Below, in pieces: positions 48,374-56,859 of a stretch of DNA of 64,000 nt. Positions within the stretch are counted from its first letter, which is position 1, and every line of letters starts with the position of its first letter. The stretch lies in the NCBI RefSeq assembly GCF_020097835.1, contig NZ_CP083666.1, positions 1,116,001-1,180,000 on the forward strand. The letters run 5' to 3'. A model generated the notes under the pieces. That model ran no database searches, had not been told where the DNA came from, and was given only the letters and a program-made list of their open reading frames with translations. The position numbers and the translations under genes were made by a program. Source of the stretch: Haloprofundus halobius. Its GTDB lineage: Archaea; Halobacteriota; Halobacteria; Halobacteriales; Haloferacaceae.

Positions 48374-48574
48374 GTCTGGTACACGGACGGCGCGGCGCAA
48401 AGTGTTTGCGTCGCTCGGCAGTCACGACAACGTAGTCGATAGCGGACAGACGACACGACCGGTGACTTCGCTCGCGCGACGCGGTGTCGTACTCCCGCGA
48501 AGCGTCGCGCGGCGTTCGTCAGGACACGAGCGATCTGGCCGCCCCATCACTCAAAAACAGTAGGGTGGACGCAC

Positions 48575-49576
48575 TCAGTCGCGCTGCTTGAGCGCGGGCG
48601 TGTCGGCGGGCGCACCGAGCAGCTCTTTCAGTTCGTCGTCTAATCGCAGGACGGTGACCGAACAGCCCATCATGTCGAGCGACGTCATGTAGTCGCCGAC
48701 CCACGCGTCCCACGTGTCGAGGCCGTGGTCGTCGAGCACCTTCTGGACGCGCCGGTTGACGATGTACAGTTCCGACAGCGGCGTGCCGCCCATCCCGTTG
48801 ACGATGGTGGCGACTTCGTCGCCGTCGTCGAGGTCGAGGTCGTCGAGCACCTGCTCGGTGAGGTGGTCGGCGACCTCGTCGGCGCTCATCACCTCGGTCC
48901 GTTTGACGCCCGGTTCGCCGTGGATGCCGATGCCGAGTTCTATCTCGTCGTCGCCGAGGTCGAACGTCGGTTCGCCCTTCTCGGGCGTGATACAGGAGGT
49001 GAGCGCCATCCCCATCGTGCCGACGTTGTCGACGACTTTCTCGGCGACCGTCCGGACCTCCTCCAAGTCGGCACCCTCGGCGGCTTTCGCGCCGGCAATC
49101 TTGTGCACGAAGATGGTGCCGCAGACGCCGCGGCGACCGCTCGTGTACAGCGAGTCCTCGACGGCGACGTCGTCGTCGACGACGACTTCGGCCACCTCGA
49201 CGTCCTCTATCTCGGCCATCTCGCCGGCCGTCTCGAAGTTCATCACGTCGCCCTCGTAGTTCTTGACGACGCAGAGCACGCCCTCGCCGGCGTCGCAGGC
49301 GCGGACCATCTCCTCCAGTTGGTCGGCCGTCGGCGACGTGAACACCTCGCCCGCCGCCGCGCCGTCGAGCATTCCGTCGCCGATGTAGCCGGCGTGCGTC
49401 GGTTCGTGACCGCTCCCGCCGCCGGAGACGACGCCCACCTTGCCGTCGATGGGTGCGTCGGCGCGAACGAGTACGTTCGTCCCGTCGAGTCGACGAAGGC
49501 GGTCCGGATGCGCGGCGACCATCCCGTCGAGCATCTCGTCTACGTAATTCTCCGGGTCGTTGATGAGTTTCTTCAT
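48575..49576 (-). CDS. dhaK: Dihydroxyacetone kinase subunit DhaK
   Basis: DhaK (333 residues) binds dihydroxyacetone covalently and yields DHAP. SGGGSGHEPTHAGYIG is the substrate-site loop, and H219 in GIGIHGEPGV forms the hemiaminal with DHA. VNGMGGTPLSELYIV is also conserved. The ATG at 49576 starts MKKLINDPENYVDEM, as in the family. dhaL follows after 201 bases that contain nothing I recognise, an unusually wide gap for this operon. Confidence 0.94.
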   Translation of the reverse strand: MKKLINDPENYVDEMLDGMVAAHPDRLRRLDGTNVLVRADAPIDGKVGVVSGGGSGHEPTHAGYIGDGMLDGAAAGEVFTSPTADQLEEMVRACDAGEGVLCVVKNYEGDVMNFETAGEMAEIEDVEVAEVVVDDDVAVEDSLYTSGRRGVCGTIFVHKIAGAKAAEGADLEEVRTVAEKVVDNVGTMGMALTSCITPEKGEPTFDLGDDEIELGIGIHGEPGVKRTEVMSADEVADHLTEQVLDDLDLDDGDEVATIVNGMGGTPLSELYIVNRRVQKVLDDHGLDTWDAWVGDYMTSLDMMGCSVTVLRLDDELKELLGAPADTPALKQRD

Positions 49577-49776
49577 GGTGCGTGGTATCAATAGTGAAAA
49601 CGGGGCAAAAGCTTTCCTCGCTGAGAGATCCGTCTTCGGACCCGTCGAACCGAGATTTCGGTATACTGGCATCTCTGTGGTCTTCGTCGTCTACCAGCGG
49701 GACGACAGACGCGTCTCGAATATCCGACCCGCTCGCGAGAAGGCGACGTTTATCGGCTCGACGACGAACACCCGGT

Positions 49777-50442
49777 ATGGCTCCGCCTCTCGCGCTCGAC
49801 ATCGACGGAACGCTCACCCGCGCCGACGGGTCGGTCGACCCGCGACTCTTCGACGTGCTTCGGAACTGGAATGCACCCGTGGTTCTCGCCACCGGCAAGT
49901 CGTTTCCCTACCCGGTCGCGCTCTGTCACTTCGTCGGCATTCCTGAAACAGTAGTCGCCGAGAACGGCGGCGTCGTCTACGCGGCCGACGAGGTGACGTT
50001 CACCGGCGACCGCGAGCGAGCACAGGCGGTCGCGGCGGAGTTCGTCGAACGCGGTGGCGACCTCGGATGGGGCGAAGCGGACACGGCGAACCGCTGGCGC
50101 GAGACCGAAATCGCCGTCAACGTCGACGCCGACGAGGCGCTCCTGCGAGCGGTCGCCGACGAGTACGGGATGGAGGTCGTCGACACCGGTTACGCCTACC
50201 ACGTCAAGTCGCCGGGCGTCTCGAAGGGGAAGGGACTGAGAGCGGTCTGCGAGACGCTCTCTCTGGACCCGGCGACGTTCGTCGCCGTCGGCGACAGCGA
50301 GAACGACGTCTCGACGTTCGAGGTGGTCGACGAATCGTACGCCGTCGCCAACGCGGACGCCCGCGCCCGCGGCGCCGCCGGCACGGTCCTCGACGAGGGC
50401 TACAGCGACGGGACGCTCTCGGTGCTGGAGTCGCTGCGGTAG
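49777..50442 (+). CDS. pgp: Phosphoglycolate phosphatase (archaeal HAD type)
   Basis: A 221-residue HAD-superfamily phosphatase of the archaeal phosphoglycolate phosphatase group. Motif I is LALDIDGTLTRAD, motif II VVLATGKS, motif III lysine in PGVSKGKGLRAV, and motif IV VAVGDSENDVSTF, with a Cof-type cap between. It may act on 2-phosphoglycolate or on other sugar phosphates. TATA-like TTTATC at about 49749-49754 lies 23-28 bases upstream of the ATG. Confidence 0.88.
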   Translation: MAPPLALDIDGTLTRADGSVDPRLFDVLRNWNAPVVLATGKSFPYPVALCHFVGIPETVVAENGGVVYAADEVTFTGDRERAQAVAAEFVERGGDLGWGEADTANRWRETEIAVNVDADEALLRAVADEYGMEVVDTGYAYHVKSPGVSKGKGLRAVCETLSLDPATFVAVGDSENDVSTFEVVDESYAVANADARARGAAGTVLDEGYSDGTLSVLESLR

Positions 50443-50458
50443 CGTGGCGAGTCGCCGG

Positions 50459-50773
50459 TCACTCCTCGCCGGACTCGACCGCTCCGGCCCGCCACGCCGC
50501 GAACGAGTCGAGCACGTCGTCCTCGTCGAACCGCTCGATACAGGGCGTCTCGTGCGGGTGGCGTTCGAGCACCCGGTCGCGGAGGGCGTCGTAGGCGTCG
50601 TCGGTCGTCTTCGCCAGCAGCACGACTTCGTTCTCGTCGACGACTTCCCCCTCCCAGCGGTACGTCGAGGAACAATCGAGCCGGTTCACGCAGGCGGCCA
50701 GTCGCTCGTCGACCAGCGCTCGCGCGAGCGTCGCCGCGTCGCTCTCGGGGGCGGTGATGTAGGCGGTGGGCAT
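50459..50773 (-). CDS. cutA: CutA divalent-cation tolerance family protein
   Basis: CutA (104 residues) is a small trimeric ferredoxin-like-fold protein. MPTAYITAPESDAATLARAL, ERLAACVNR, STYRWEGEVVDENEVVLLAKT and HPHETPCI are the family blocks. The name comes from copper tolerance in bacteria, but the molecular role is uncertain. It follows the HEWD gene on the same strand after 21 bases. Confidence 0.93.
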   Translation of the reverse strand: MPTAYITAPESDAATLARALVDERLAACVNRLDCSSTYRWEGEVVDENEVVLLAKTTDDAYDALRDRVLERHPHETPCIERFDEDDVLDSFAAWRAGAVESGEE

Positions 50774-50794
50774 GAATGCGGTGGAGACCGTCGG

Positions 50795-50986
50795 CTATCC
50801 CTCGATGGGCAGGAAGTTCCCGTTGATGTCCCACTCGTGGATACAGTGGACGCTCCCGGCCTGTGGTCCGTCGGCGTCGTCGACGACGACGCGCCACGAC
50901 TCGCTCTCGTCGCTCCACGCCTCGCGGCGGCCGCAGCGCTCACAGATTCTGTCTGTCGGTCGGCGGAGTCGGACACCACTACTCAT
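50795..50986 (-). CDS. HEWD-family small zinc-finger-like protein
   Basis: A 63-residue haloarchaeal protein. It has one CxxC (ICERCGRREAW), a later VHCIHEWDINGNFLPIEG, and charged residues between. The HEWD sequence names the haloarchaeal family. Cys and His residues may bind zinc. The ATG at 50986 begins MSSGVRLRRPTDR. Function is unknown. It is probably co-transcribed with cutA. Confidence 0.75.
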   Translation of the reverse strand: MSSGVRLRRPTDRICERCGRREAWSDESESWRVVVDDADGPQAGSVHCIHEWDINGNFLPIEG

Positions 50987-51142
50987 ACCTCTCAGAAGCG
51001 TGCCGAGCGAGTTAAACGTATTCCCGTAGCGTACAAGCGAACCTCGACTCGTCGGGGCCAACAGGTCCTCACACCGGTCAAACGCCCGAGCGCCGACGAC
51101 TGTAACCGATAGAGGCAAGTCGTCTCTCGCAGCGGGTTCTGT

Positions 51143-51466
51143 ATGATCAAACTGGTAGAACTGCTGGTGCGTCGCGACGGGATGAGTCACGAGGAGTTCG
51201 TCGACTACTGGTTGAACGAACACAGCCCCATCGCCGAGGAGATGCCCGGACTGCAGAAGTACGTCACGTCGGTTCCGAAGGACCCCGAACGCACCGAGTA
51301 CGACGGCGTGCTCGAACTGTACTTCGAAGACAACGAGGCGATGCGCGCCGCGTTCGACTCCGAGGCGGGCGAGCGAACCCTCGTCGACGCCGAACAGTTC
51401 GTAGAGACCGGCGCGGGGCCGCGTCTCGTCCTCGACGAGACGGTGCAACTGGACGAACTGTACTGA
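51143..51466 (+). CDS. EthD-domain protein
   Basis: A 107-residue protein of the EthD dimeric alpha/beta-barrel family. IKLVELLVRRDGMSHEEFVDYW, NEHSPIAEEMPGLQKYV and the LYFEDNEAMRAAFDS stretch are typical. EthD was named in a bacterial ether-degradation cluster. Most members are of unknown role. A TATA-like element is not obvious. The ATG follows a TGT-rich leader. Confidence 0.85.
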   Translation: MIKLVELLVRRDGMSHEEFVDYWLNEHSPIAEEMPGLQKYVTSVPKDPERTEYDGVLELYFEDNEAMRAAFDSEAGERTLVDAEQFVETGAGPRLVLDETVQLDELY

Positions 51467-51479
51467 CCCGGCGGCGGGT

Positions 51480-51605
51480 CTACTCGTCTCGAAGGTCGGA
51501 GACGGCGGCGACGACGACGAGTTCGTCGTACGCGGCGTGCCACGACTCCCGCGCGATATCGGCGACCGCCGAAGCGTCGTCCGGTGTCGCTACTCTGACG
51601 TTCAC
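51480..51605 (-). pseudogene. N-terminal remnant of a GNAT acetyltransferase
   Basis: From a GTG at 51605 the sequence reads VNVRVATPDDASAVADIA and then RESWHAAYDEL, a clear start of a GNAT acetyltransferase of the kind common in haloarchaea. After about 31 such residues it turns into VVVAAVSDLRDE and stops. The remaining ~120 residues expected (including the acetyl-CoA motif) are absent in the neighbouring sequence, which is already the EthD gene. It is best seen as a truncated relic. A very short functional protein is unlikely. Confidence 0.6.
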
Positions 51606-51704
51606 GGGTTCGACTCTCGGGCGAGACAGTCCGGTGTTTCGCTCGTCCGTCGAGGCCACAGATCCGCCCGATACTTTCCTAACCTCACCGTGCGAACGCC
51701 CGCC

Positions 51705-52259
51705 ATGGGATTCCATACGTACGACGTCGACCGCGCCGACGCCCTCGAAGACGAGAGTCGCTACCGCTACTGCTCCCGGGAGGAACTGCTCGCGGCGCTC
51801 CGTCCCCACGCCGAGATGACCGTCGCGGACCTCGGCAGCGGCACCGGGTTCTACACCGACGACGTGGCCCCGCACGTCGGCCATCTCTACGCGGTCGACG
51901 TACAGGAGGCGATGCACGACATCTACCGCGAGAAGGGCCTCCCCAAGTCAGTCGAGACTGTCGTCGCCGACGTGGTTTCGCTCCCGTTCGACGACGACGC
52001 GCTCGACGCGGCGTTCTCGACGAACACCTACCACGAGTTCGCCAGCGCGGAGTCGCTCGCGGAACTCGCACGCGTCCTCCGACCCGGCGGCCGTCTCGTC
52101 GTCGTCGACTGGAGCGCGACCGGCGAGGGGGGAGACGGTCCGCCGACCGACGAACGATACAGCCTCGGCGACGCGGTGTCGGCGCTCGAAGACGCCGGCT
52201 TCACAGTCGACCGCGCCGAGTCGCGACCGGAGACGTTCCTCTTCGTCGCGTCACGCTGA
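51705..52259 (+). CDS. Class I SAM-dependent methyltransferase
   Basis: A 184-residue Rossmann-fold methyltransferase. Motif I is ADLGSGTGFYTDD (about 41-53), motif II the acidic LYAVDVQEAM, and post I contains VADVVSLPFDDDALDAAF. RVLRPGGRLVVVDW follows. Methyl acceptor unknown. The ATG at 51705 is the family-like start. A longer upstream frame includes the GNAT remnant in antisense. Confidence 0.85.
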   Translation: MGFHTYDVDRADALEDESRYRYCSREELLAALRPHAEMTVADLGSGTGFYTDDVAPHVGHLYAVDVQEAMHDIYREKGLPKSVETVVADVVSLPFDDDALDAAFSTNTYHEFASAESLAELARVLRPGGRLVVVDWSATGEGGDGPPTDERYSLGDAVSALEDAGFTVDRAESRPETFLFVASR

Positions 52260-52371
52260 GTCCGTCCAACGGACCGTTCGGCGGAATCGGATCGGTGACA
52301 GCGTGCGCCGACTGCGGCGGTGACGTCCGAAATCTCGCCGTTCAGCGGGGGTAACGCGAACAATCCGGTTC

Positions 52372-53355
52372 TCAGTCGAGGTCGATACCAGCGATGCGGT
52401 CGATGGCGACGACGAGTACGCCGCCGACGAGCGCCGCGGCGACGAAGACGCCCAGTACCTCCGTCGTCCACGACCCGCCGTGTTCGGCGAGGCTCGTCGA
52501 TAGCTGCGTGACGGGTGCACGGAGTGCACCGAGAATGAGCGCGATGAGGAACGCGAACGTCGCCTCGCGGTAGTGTTCGAGCGCCCAGTCGACGGCGTGA
52601 GCGACGGTGAACAGCCCGACGAGCGCCCCCGAGCAGAACGTGACGATGGTGACGAACGGGCCGGCGAGCGCGTCGAGGCTGCCGCCGCCGAGCAGGCCGA
52701 CCACGCCGTCTCTGAACGTCGAGAGGGCGTCGGTCATGAAGAAGTACTGCCCGAGGATAAGAAGCAGGAGCGACCCCGAGATTCCCGGGAGAATCATCGC
52801 GCTGATGGCGATGGCTCCGGCGACGAACGTCACGACCGGGCTGTGTCCGATCGCCGACTGCGCCTCGCCGGAGACGACGAACGCGAGCGCGAACCCGACG
52901 ACGGACGCGGCGATTCGGCCGGGCGTGTCGACCGACACCTCCGTGATGAGCACGAGCGCCGACGCCGCGATGAGTCCGAAGAAGAAGCCGAACGTCGACG
53001 CGGGAACCGTCTCGACGGCGACTTCGACGAGGCTCGTGATGGTGACGATGGCGGTCATGATGCCGAACCCGAGCGTCACCAGAAACGCCGTGTCCATCTC
53101 CTGAAGCGCCCCGAACGCGTCCCCGGTGTCGCCGGTGACGCCGCGGAGCACACGGAGCACGTTGTCGGCGTCGATAGCCGTCACCGCGTCGATGAGCCGA
53201 CCGTAGATGCCGGTGATGAGCGCGATGGTTCCGCCGGAGACGCCGGGAACTGCGTCCGCAGCGCCCATACAGACGCCTCTGAGGTAGATGCCCAGCCAGC
53301 CGCGGATGCCGCCGGACACCGTGTTCACGTCCGAGAGCGTCTCTCCGTCGGCCAT
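52372..53355 (-). CDS. DUF368 membrane protein, candidate polyprenyl-phosphate translocase
   Basis: A 327-residue polytopic protein with eight to ten hydrophobic helices. The signature RGVCMGAADAVPGVSGGT (about 26-43) is diagnostic of DUF368. ILPGISGSLLLLILGQYFFM is a second, related motif, suggesting two inverted repeats. Bacterial DUF368 proteins (PopT) were reported in 2023 as undecaprenyl-phosphate translocases that return the lipid carrier to the cytoplasmic side. The gene starts four bases after the aglB stop, so the two are almost certainly one transcript. By analogy it could recycle dolichyl phosphate released during N-glycosylation. That function in archaea is inference. Confidence 0.88.
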   Translation of the reverse strand: MADGETLSDVNTVSGGIRGWLGIYLRGVCMGAADAVPGVSGGTIALITGIYGRLIDAVTAIDADNVLRVLRGVTGDTGDAFGALQEMDTAFLVTLGFGIMTAIVTITSLVEVAVETVPASTFGFFFGLIAASALVLITEVSVDTPGRIAASVVGFALAFVVSGEAQSAIGHSPVVTFVAGAIAISAMILPGISGSLLLLILGQYFFMTDALSTFRDGVVGLLGGGSLDALAGPFVTIVTFCSGALVGLFTVAHAVDWALEHYREATFAFLIALILGALRAPVTQLSTSLAEHGGSWTTEVLGVFVAAALVGGVLVVAIDRIAGIDLD

Positions 53356-53359
53356 CGAG

Positions 53360-56300
53360 TTAGCTCCACACCGCCGTCGGCGCGGTCACCAGCGCGGCCG
53401 TCACATCGCGAGCGGTCGTCGCGTCGGGTGCGGCGAGCGCGCTGTCGTTGTCGGTCTCGTTGCCGGTGTCGTTCGCGGAGGTCGACGACTCGTTCGCCGA
53501 CGAGTTGTCGGTCGCGTCGCCGGAGTCGCCCTCGGCGCTGTCGTTGCCGAACGGGTCGTCGGCCGTCTCGTTTCCGGTCGTCTCGTTACCCGACTCCTCG
53601 TCGGTCTCGACCTGTAGCGGCGACTCGGTCAGTTCGACCTGCGTCGAACTGTCGTCCTCGCCGACGACCTGTGCGTCGGAGACGTTCACCGTCTCGTCGT
53701 AGATGACCTGCTCGCCCGAGTCGTTCTCGGTCGGCTGCGTGCTGACGTAGTACGGCCCCGTCGCGCGGACGCTGACGTTCGTGTACTCGTCGCCCGTCTC
53801 GTCGTAGCCGGTCGTCGAGTACGGCAGCGTCAGCTCGAAGTCGCCGTTCTCGTCGGTGTCGGCGTACTGGACGTAGGTGAACGTCTCGTTGGACGTGCCC
53901 ATCCGCATCTCGACCGCCGCGCGGACCTCGCTGTCGGCGGGCGCACCGCTACCCTCGACCGTCGCGCCGGGGACGCGCTCGAACGTCTTCACCCACTTCG
54001 GCGGCGTCTGCGTCAGGTACTGCGAGTCGAGCCCGGTCATCTGCGAGGTGCTGAACAGCTCCTGCAGGTACGACCGCGACTGCGTCGCCGACGACTCGCT
54101 CACCTTCACGAGGCGGTAGTGCTCCATCGCCTCGACGCGTTCTTCGGGGTACGGACCGACGCCACCGACCTGCGCGGTGCCGTCCTCCTCGACGTAGTCG
54201 CGGGCGGCGCTCATGTTGTCGAACGTCCGCAGCAACGTCGCGTTCTCACCCTCACCGGCGGCCGTCGAGACGGTGACCTCCTCGCCGGTCTGCTGGTTCA
54301 TCGCCTGCGTCTGCTCCCAGTCGACGACGAACGGCTGCGGGTCCATCGCGCTGCCGTGGTACTCGTAGAGGCGGACCATCGTGCTGTCGTAGTATCGCTG
54401 GTCCTTCAGGAGGAAGCTCGTGGTGAACTCCTCCCCGTAGATGCGCTGGTAGAAGTCGTCGTTCGAGAGGCTCTCGTCCTCGTCGTAGAACACCACCGGC
54501 GCGCTGAACTTCTGACTCGTCGAGACCATCTCCCAGTCGACCATCACGTACCGGGTCTGGTTGCCCTCGGTGCTCTGGTTGGCGAGGACGGCTTCGGACT
54601 GCTCCTCGCTCGGTGCGAGCAGGAAGTTCGCTGCGGAGGTCGCCCCCTGCTGGAACGGGTTCGCGTTCGGAATCCGCTCGCTGCCGAGCGTTATCCAGTG
54701 ACCGTAGTCCCACCACGACATGACGCCGTACGCCCCTTCGGGGTAGTCGTAGTCGCCGTCGGCGGGTTTCTCGAAGCGGTCGTAGTACCCCAGCCCGTCG
54801 GCGTTGCCCGCGCCGCCGTAGTTCCCTTCCTCGGGCGTGTTGTTCGACAGCCAGTCGAGGCTGTCGTCCCACTGGGTGTACGCGCCGGGACCGTTGGCGG
54901 CGCCGACCTGCTGGGCCGTCGCCGTCTGGCCGCCGAGCGAGACGAGAAGCACCGGCGTCGTGATGAGCATGATCACCGTCGCGACGGTGAGCACCTGATA
55001 GAGCTCGATGTCGTCGGTGACGCGGGTGACGGATCTCCGGAGACCGAGGTAGCCCAACAGTTCGCCGAGGAGGAACGCGTTCATCGTGACGACGACGAGC
55101 GCGAGGTAGTAGTTAAAGCGCAGTTGCGTGAACGCCGCCGCGGTCATGAACGCCGCCCAGACGACGACGAGCAGGTGTTCGGACCGGTAGCTCGTCAGCA
55201 TCGTCGCGCCGACGATGAGCCCGAAGACGACGATGAGCCCCAGCAGCGCGTGGTCGATGCCGAGCGCGCCGCCGATGGCTTTCGGTACCGACGGGGCGAG
55301 ATACAGCAGGCCGACGACGGCCACCGAGCCGGCGACGTAGCCGACCTCGCGCGTATCGCCGCCGCGCAGCAGCGGCTTCGCGAGCATCCACGTCGCCGCG
55401 GCGACGCCCGTGAAGATGGCGAGGCCGTACTCGCCGAGTAGCTGCATCGTCGCCGTCGTTCCGAACTGCGAGAGCGTGTTCGGGTCGAGGAACGGCTGCG
55501 CCTCGCTGATGGTCCGGGTCCGTGCGCCGGCGCTGAACCCGAGAATCCGGTTGAAGTTGTTGGTCAGCTGCTGGAACGCGTCGGGGAGGACGACGGCCAT
55601 CAGGCCGAGCGAGACGGCGATCGCGCCGCCGACCGCGGCGGGGTACAGAGAGACCGAGAGGTCGCGGGACTCGAACTCGCGGGCGAGCCACGCGAGGAAC
55701 ACACAGCCCGCGCCGACGCCGAACGCCAGCACCGGCTGGATGAGCGAGAACTGCGTCGCGCTGAACTCGAACGCGTCGATACGGAGGGTCATCAGGAGGG
55801 TCGTGACGCCCATCGACACCGCGCCCGCGAAGGCGATCGGTTCGGGCGACTCGCCGTTGACGGTGTCGCTTACGATCTTCAGCGCGAGGAACAGGCCGAC
55901 GACGCCGACGAGGAGGACGCCGGGGGGCCAGACCCACATGTACAGAGAGAGGGCGACGCCGGCGAGCGCGGCCCACTTCACCGGCGAACGGAGCGCGTCG
56001 CGGTCGCGGTCGGCGACGAGTTCCCAGATGGGCTTCTCGCGCTCGGCGACGGCGAACGCGACCATGAACGCCAGAATCGCGACCGCCATGAAGAACGGCT
56101 CGACGCCGTTGTGGTCGGAGACGCCGACGAGCGACCGCTGGAGGAACGACCCCGGCAGCAGCATCAGGATGACCGCGCCGAACAGCCCGCCGAGGCGGCC
56201 GCCGAGGCGCTTGCCGATGTAGTACACCGGAATCGCGGTCAGTGCGCCGAAGACGGCGGGCGCGACGAGCAGCGTCTGGGCGACGAGTTGGTCGCTGGGA

Positions 56301-56641
56301 CTGCCGAGACCGAGTATCAGGGCGACGGTCGCGACGAGCTGGTCGTACAGCGTCCCGAACTGTCCCTGCGTCGTCCCGTACGGGAAGTAGGTCCACGGGT
56401 CGAACGGCATGGTGAAGGGCCAGTTCCGGACGGTGTACTCGACTTCGCGGAGGTGGTACCAGGCGTCGTTGCCCGAGAAGACGACGGTACCGTCGTCGGT
56501 GACGTAGTTGCCGTAGCCCTGCATCCGTATGTAGAGCATGACGGCAACGATCCCGAGGAGGGCGGGAACGTGGTACCAGTCTTCGAGACGGTCGAGGTAG
56601 GAGTCCTCTGTCTCCTCGACGCTCTCGGTTCGATGACTCAT
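53360..56641 (-). CDS. aglB: Oligosaccharyltransferase AglB
   Basis: AglB (1093 residues) transfers the dolichol-linked glycan to Asn in N-X-S/T sequons on the outer face of the membrane. About 13 hydrophobic helices occupy the first half. The first external loop holds FSGNDAWYHLREVEY, with the catalytic acidic residues, and SLVGVSDHNGVEPFFMA follows. The WWDYG motif is at about 643-647 in VMSWWDYGHWITLG. The C-terminal half is soluble and extracellular. Near the end (about 1019-1068) there are eight N-X-S/T sequons. The TATA-like GCTTATG on the minus strand (about 56668-56674) is 27-33 bases upstream. DUF368 follows directly, and the flippase precedes. Confidence 0.96.
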   Translation of the reverse strand: MSHRTESVEETEDSYLDRLEDWYHVPALLGIVAVMLYIRMQGYGNYVTDDGTVVFSGNDAWYHLREVEYTVRNWPFTMPFDPWTYFPYGTTQGQFGTLYDQLVATVALILGLGSPSDQLVAQTLLVAPAVFGALTAIPVYYIGKRLGGRLGGLFGAVILMLLPGSFLQRSLVGVSDHNGVEPFFMAVAILAFMVAFAVAEREKPIWELVADRDRDALRSPVKWAALAGVALSLYMWVWPPGVLLVGVVGLFLALKIVSDTVNGESPEPIAFAGAVSMGVTTLLMTLRIDAFEFSATQFSLIQPVLAFGVGAGCVFLAWLAREFESRDLSVSLYPAAVGGAIAVSLGLMAVVLPDAFQQLTNNFNRILGFSAGARTRTISEAQPFLDPNTLSQFGTTATMQLLGEYGLAIFTGVAAATWMLAKPLLRGGDTREVGYVAGSVAVVGLLYLAPSVPKAIGGALGIDHALLGLIVVFGLIVGATMLTSYRSEHLLVVVWAAFMTAAAFTQLRFNYYLALVVVTMNAFLLGELLGYLGLRRSVTRVTDDIELYQVLTVATVIMLITTPVLLVSLGGQTATAQQVGAANGPGAYTQWDDSLDWLSNNTPEEGNYGGAGNADGLGYYDRFEKPADGDYDYPEGAYGVMSWWDYGHWITLGSERIPNANPFQQGATSAANFLLAPSEEQSEAVLANQSTEGNQTRYVMVDWEMVSTSQKFSAPVVFYDEDESLSNDDFYQRIYGEEFTTSFLLKDQRYYDSTMVRLYEYHGSAMDPQPFVVDWEQTQAMNQQTGEEVTVSTAAGEGENATLLRTFDNMSAARDYVEEDGTAQVGGVGPYPEERVEAMEHYRLVKVSESSATQSRSYLQELFSTSQMTGLDSQYLTQTPPKWVKTFERVPGATVEGSGAPADSEVRAAVEMRMGTSNETFTYVQYADTDENGDFELTLPYSTTGYDETGDEYTNVSVRATGPYYVSTQPTENDSGEQVIYDETVNVSDAQVVGEDDSSTQVELTESPLQVETDEESGNETTGNETADDPFGNDSAEGDSGDATDNSSANESSTSANDTGNETDNDSALAAPDATTARDVTAALVTAPTAVWS

Positions 56642-56831
56642 TGGCCGAAAGGACTGGGAAAACCCGCATAAGCCTTGCCATCTCTCTACGGCCGAGGCTG
56701 CCGCACCGTACGTCGTATTCTCCGTCTACAGCCCTCGATGCGCCGTCGAAGCGACGATCGCCGTTCCGATTCGGCGTTCCGTTTTCGACGGCGAAACAAC
56801 TGTCAGAGTCCGGCGAAATTCCCTGTGTGAT

Positions 56832-56854
56832 TCGGTGGGGCGGCGTCCCACCGA
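56832..56854 (-). terminator. Hairpin after the flippase gene
   Basis: TCGGTGGG and CCCACCGA pair perfectly over seven bases, five bases past the flippase stop. No T-run follows. As aglB has its own TATA-like box downstream, transcription may end or be attenuated here. Confidence 0.45.
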
Positions 56855-56859
56855 CCGCC

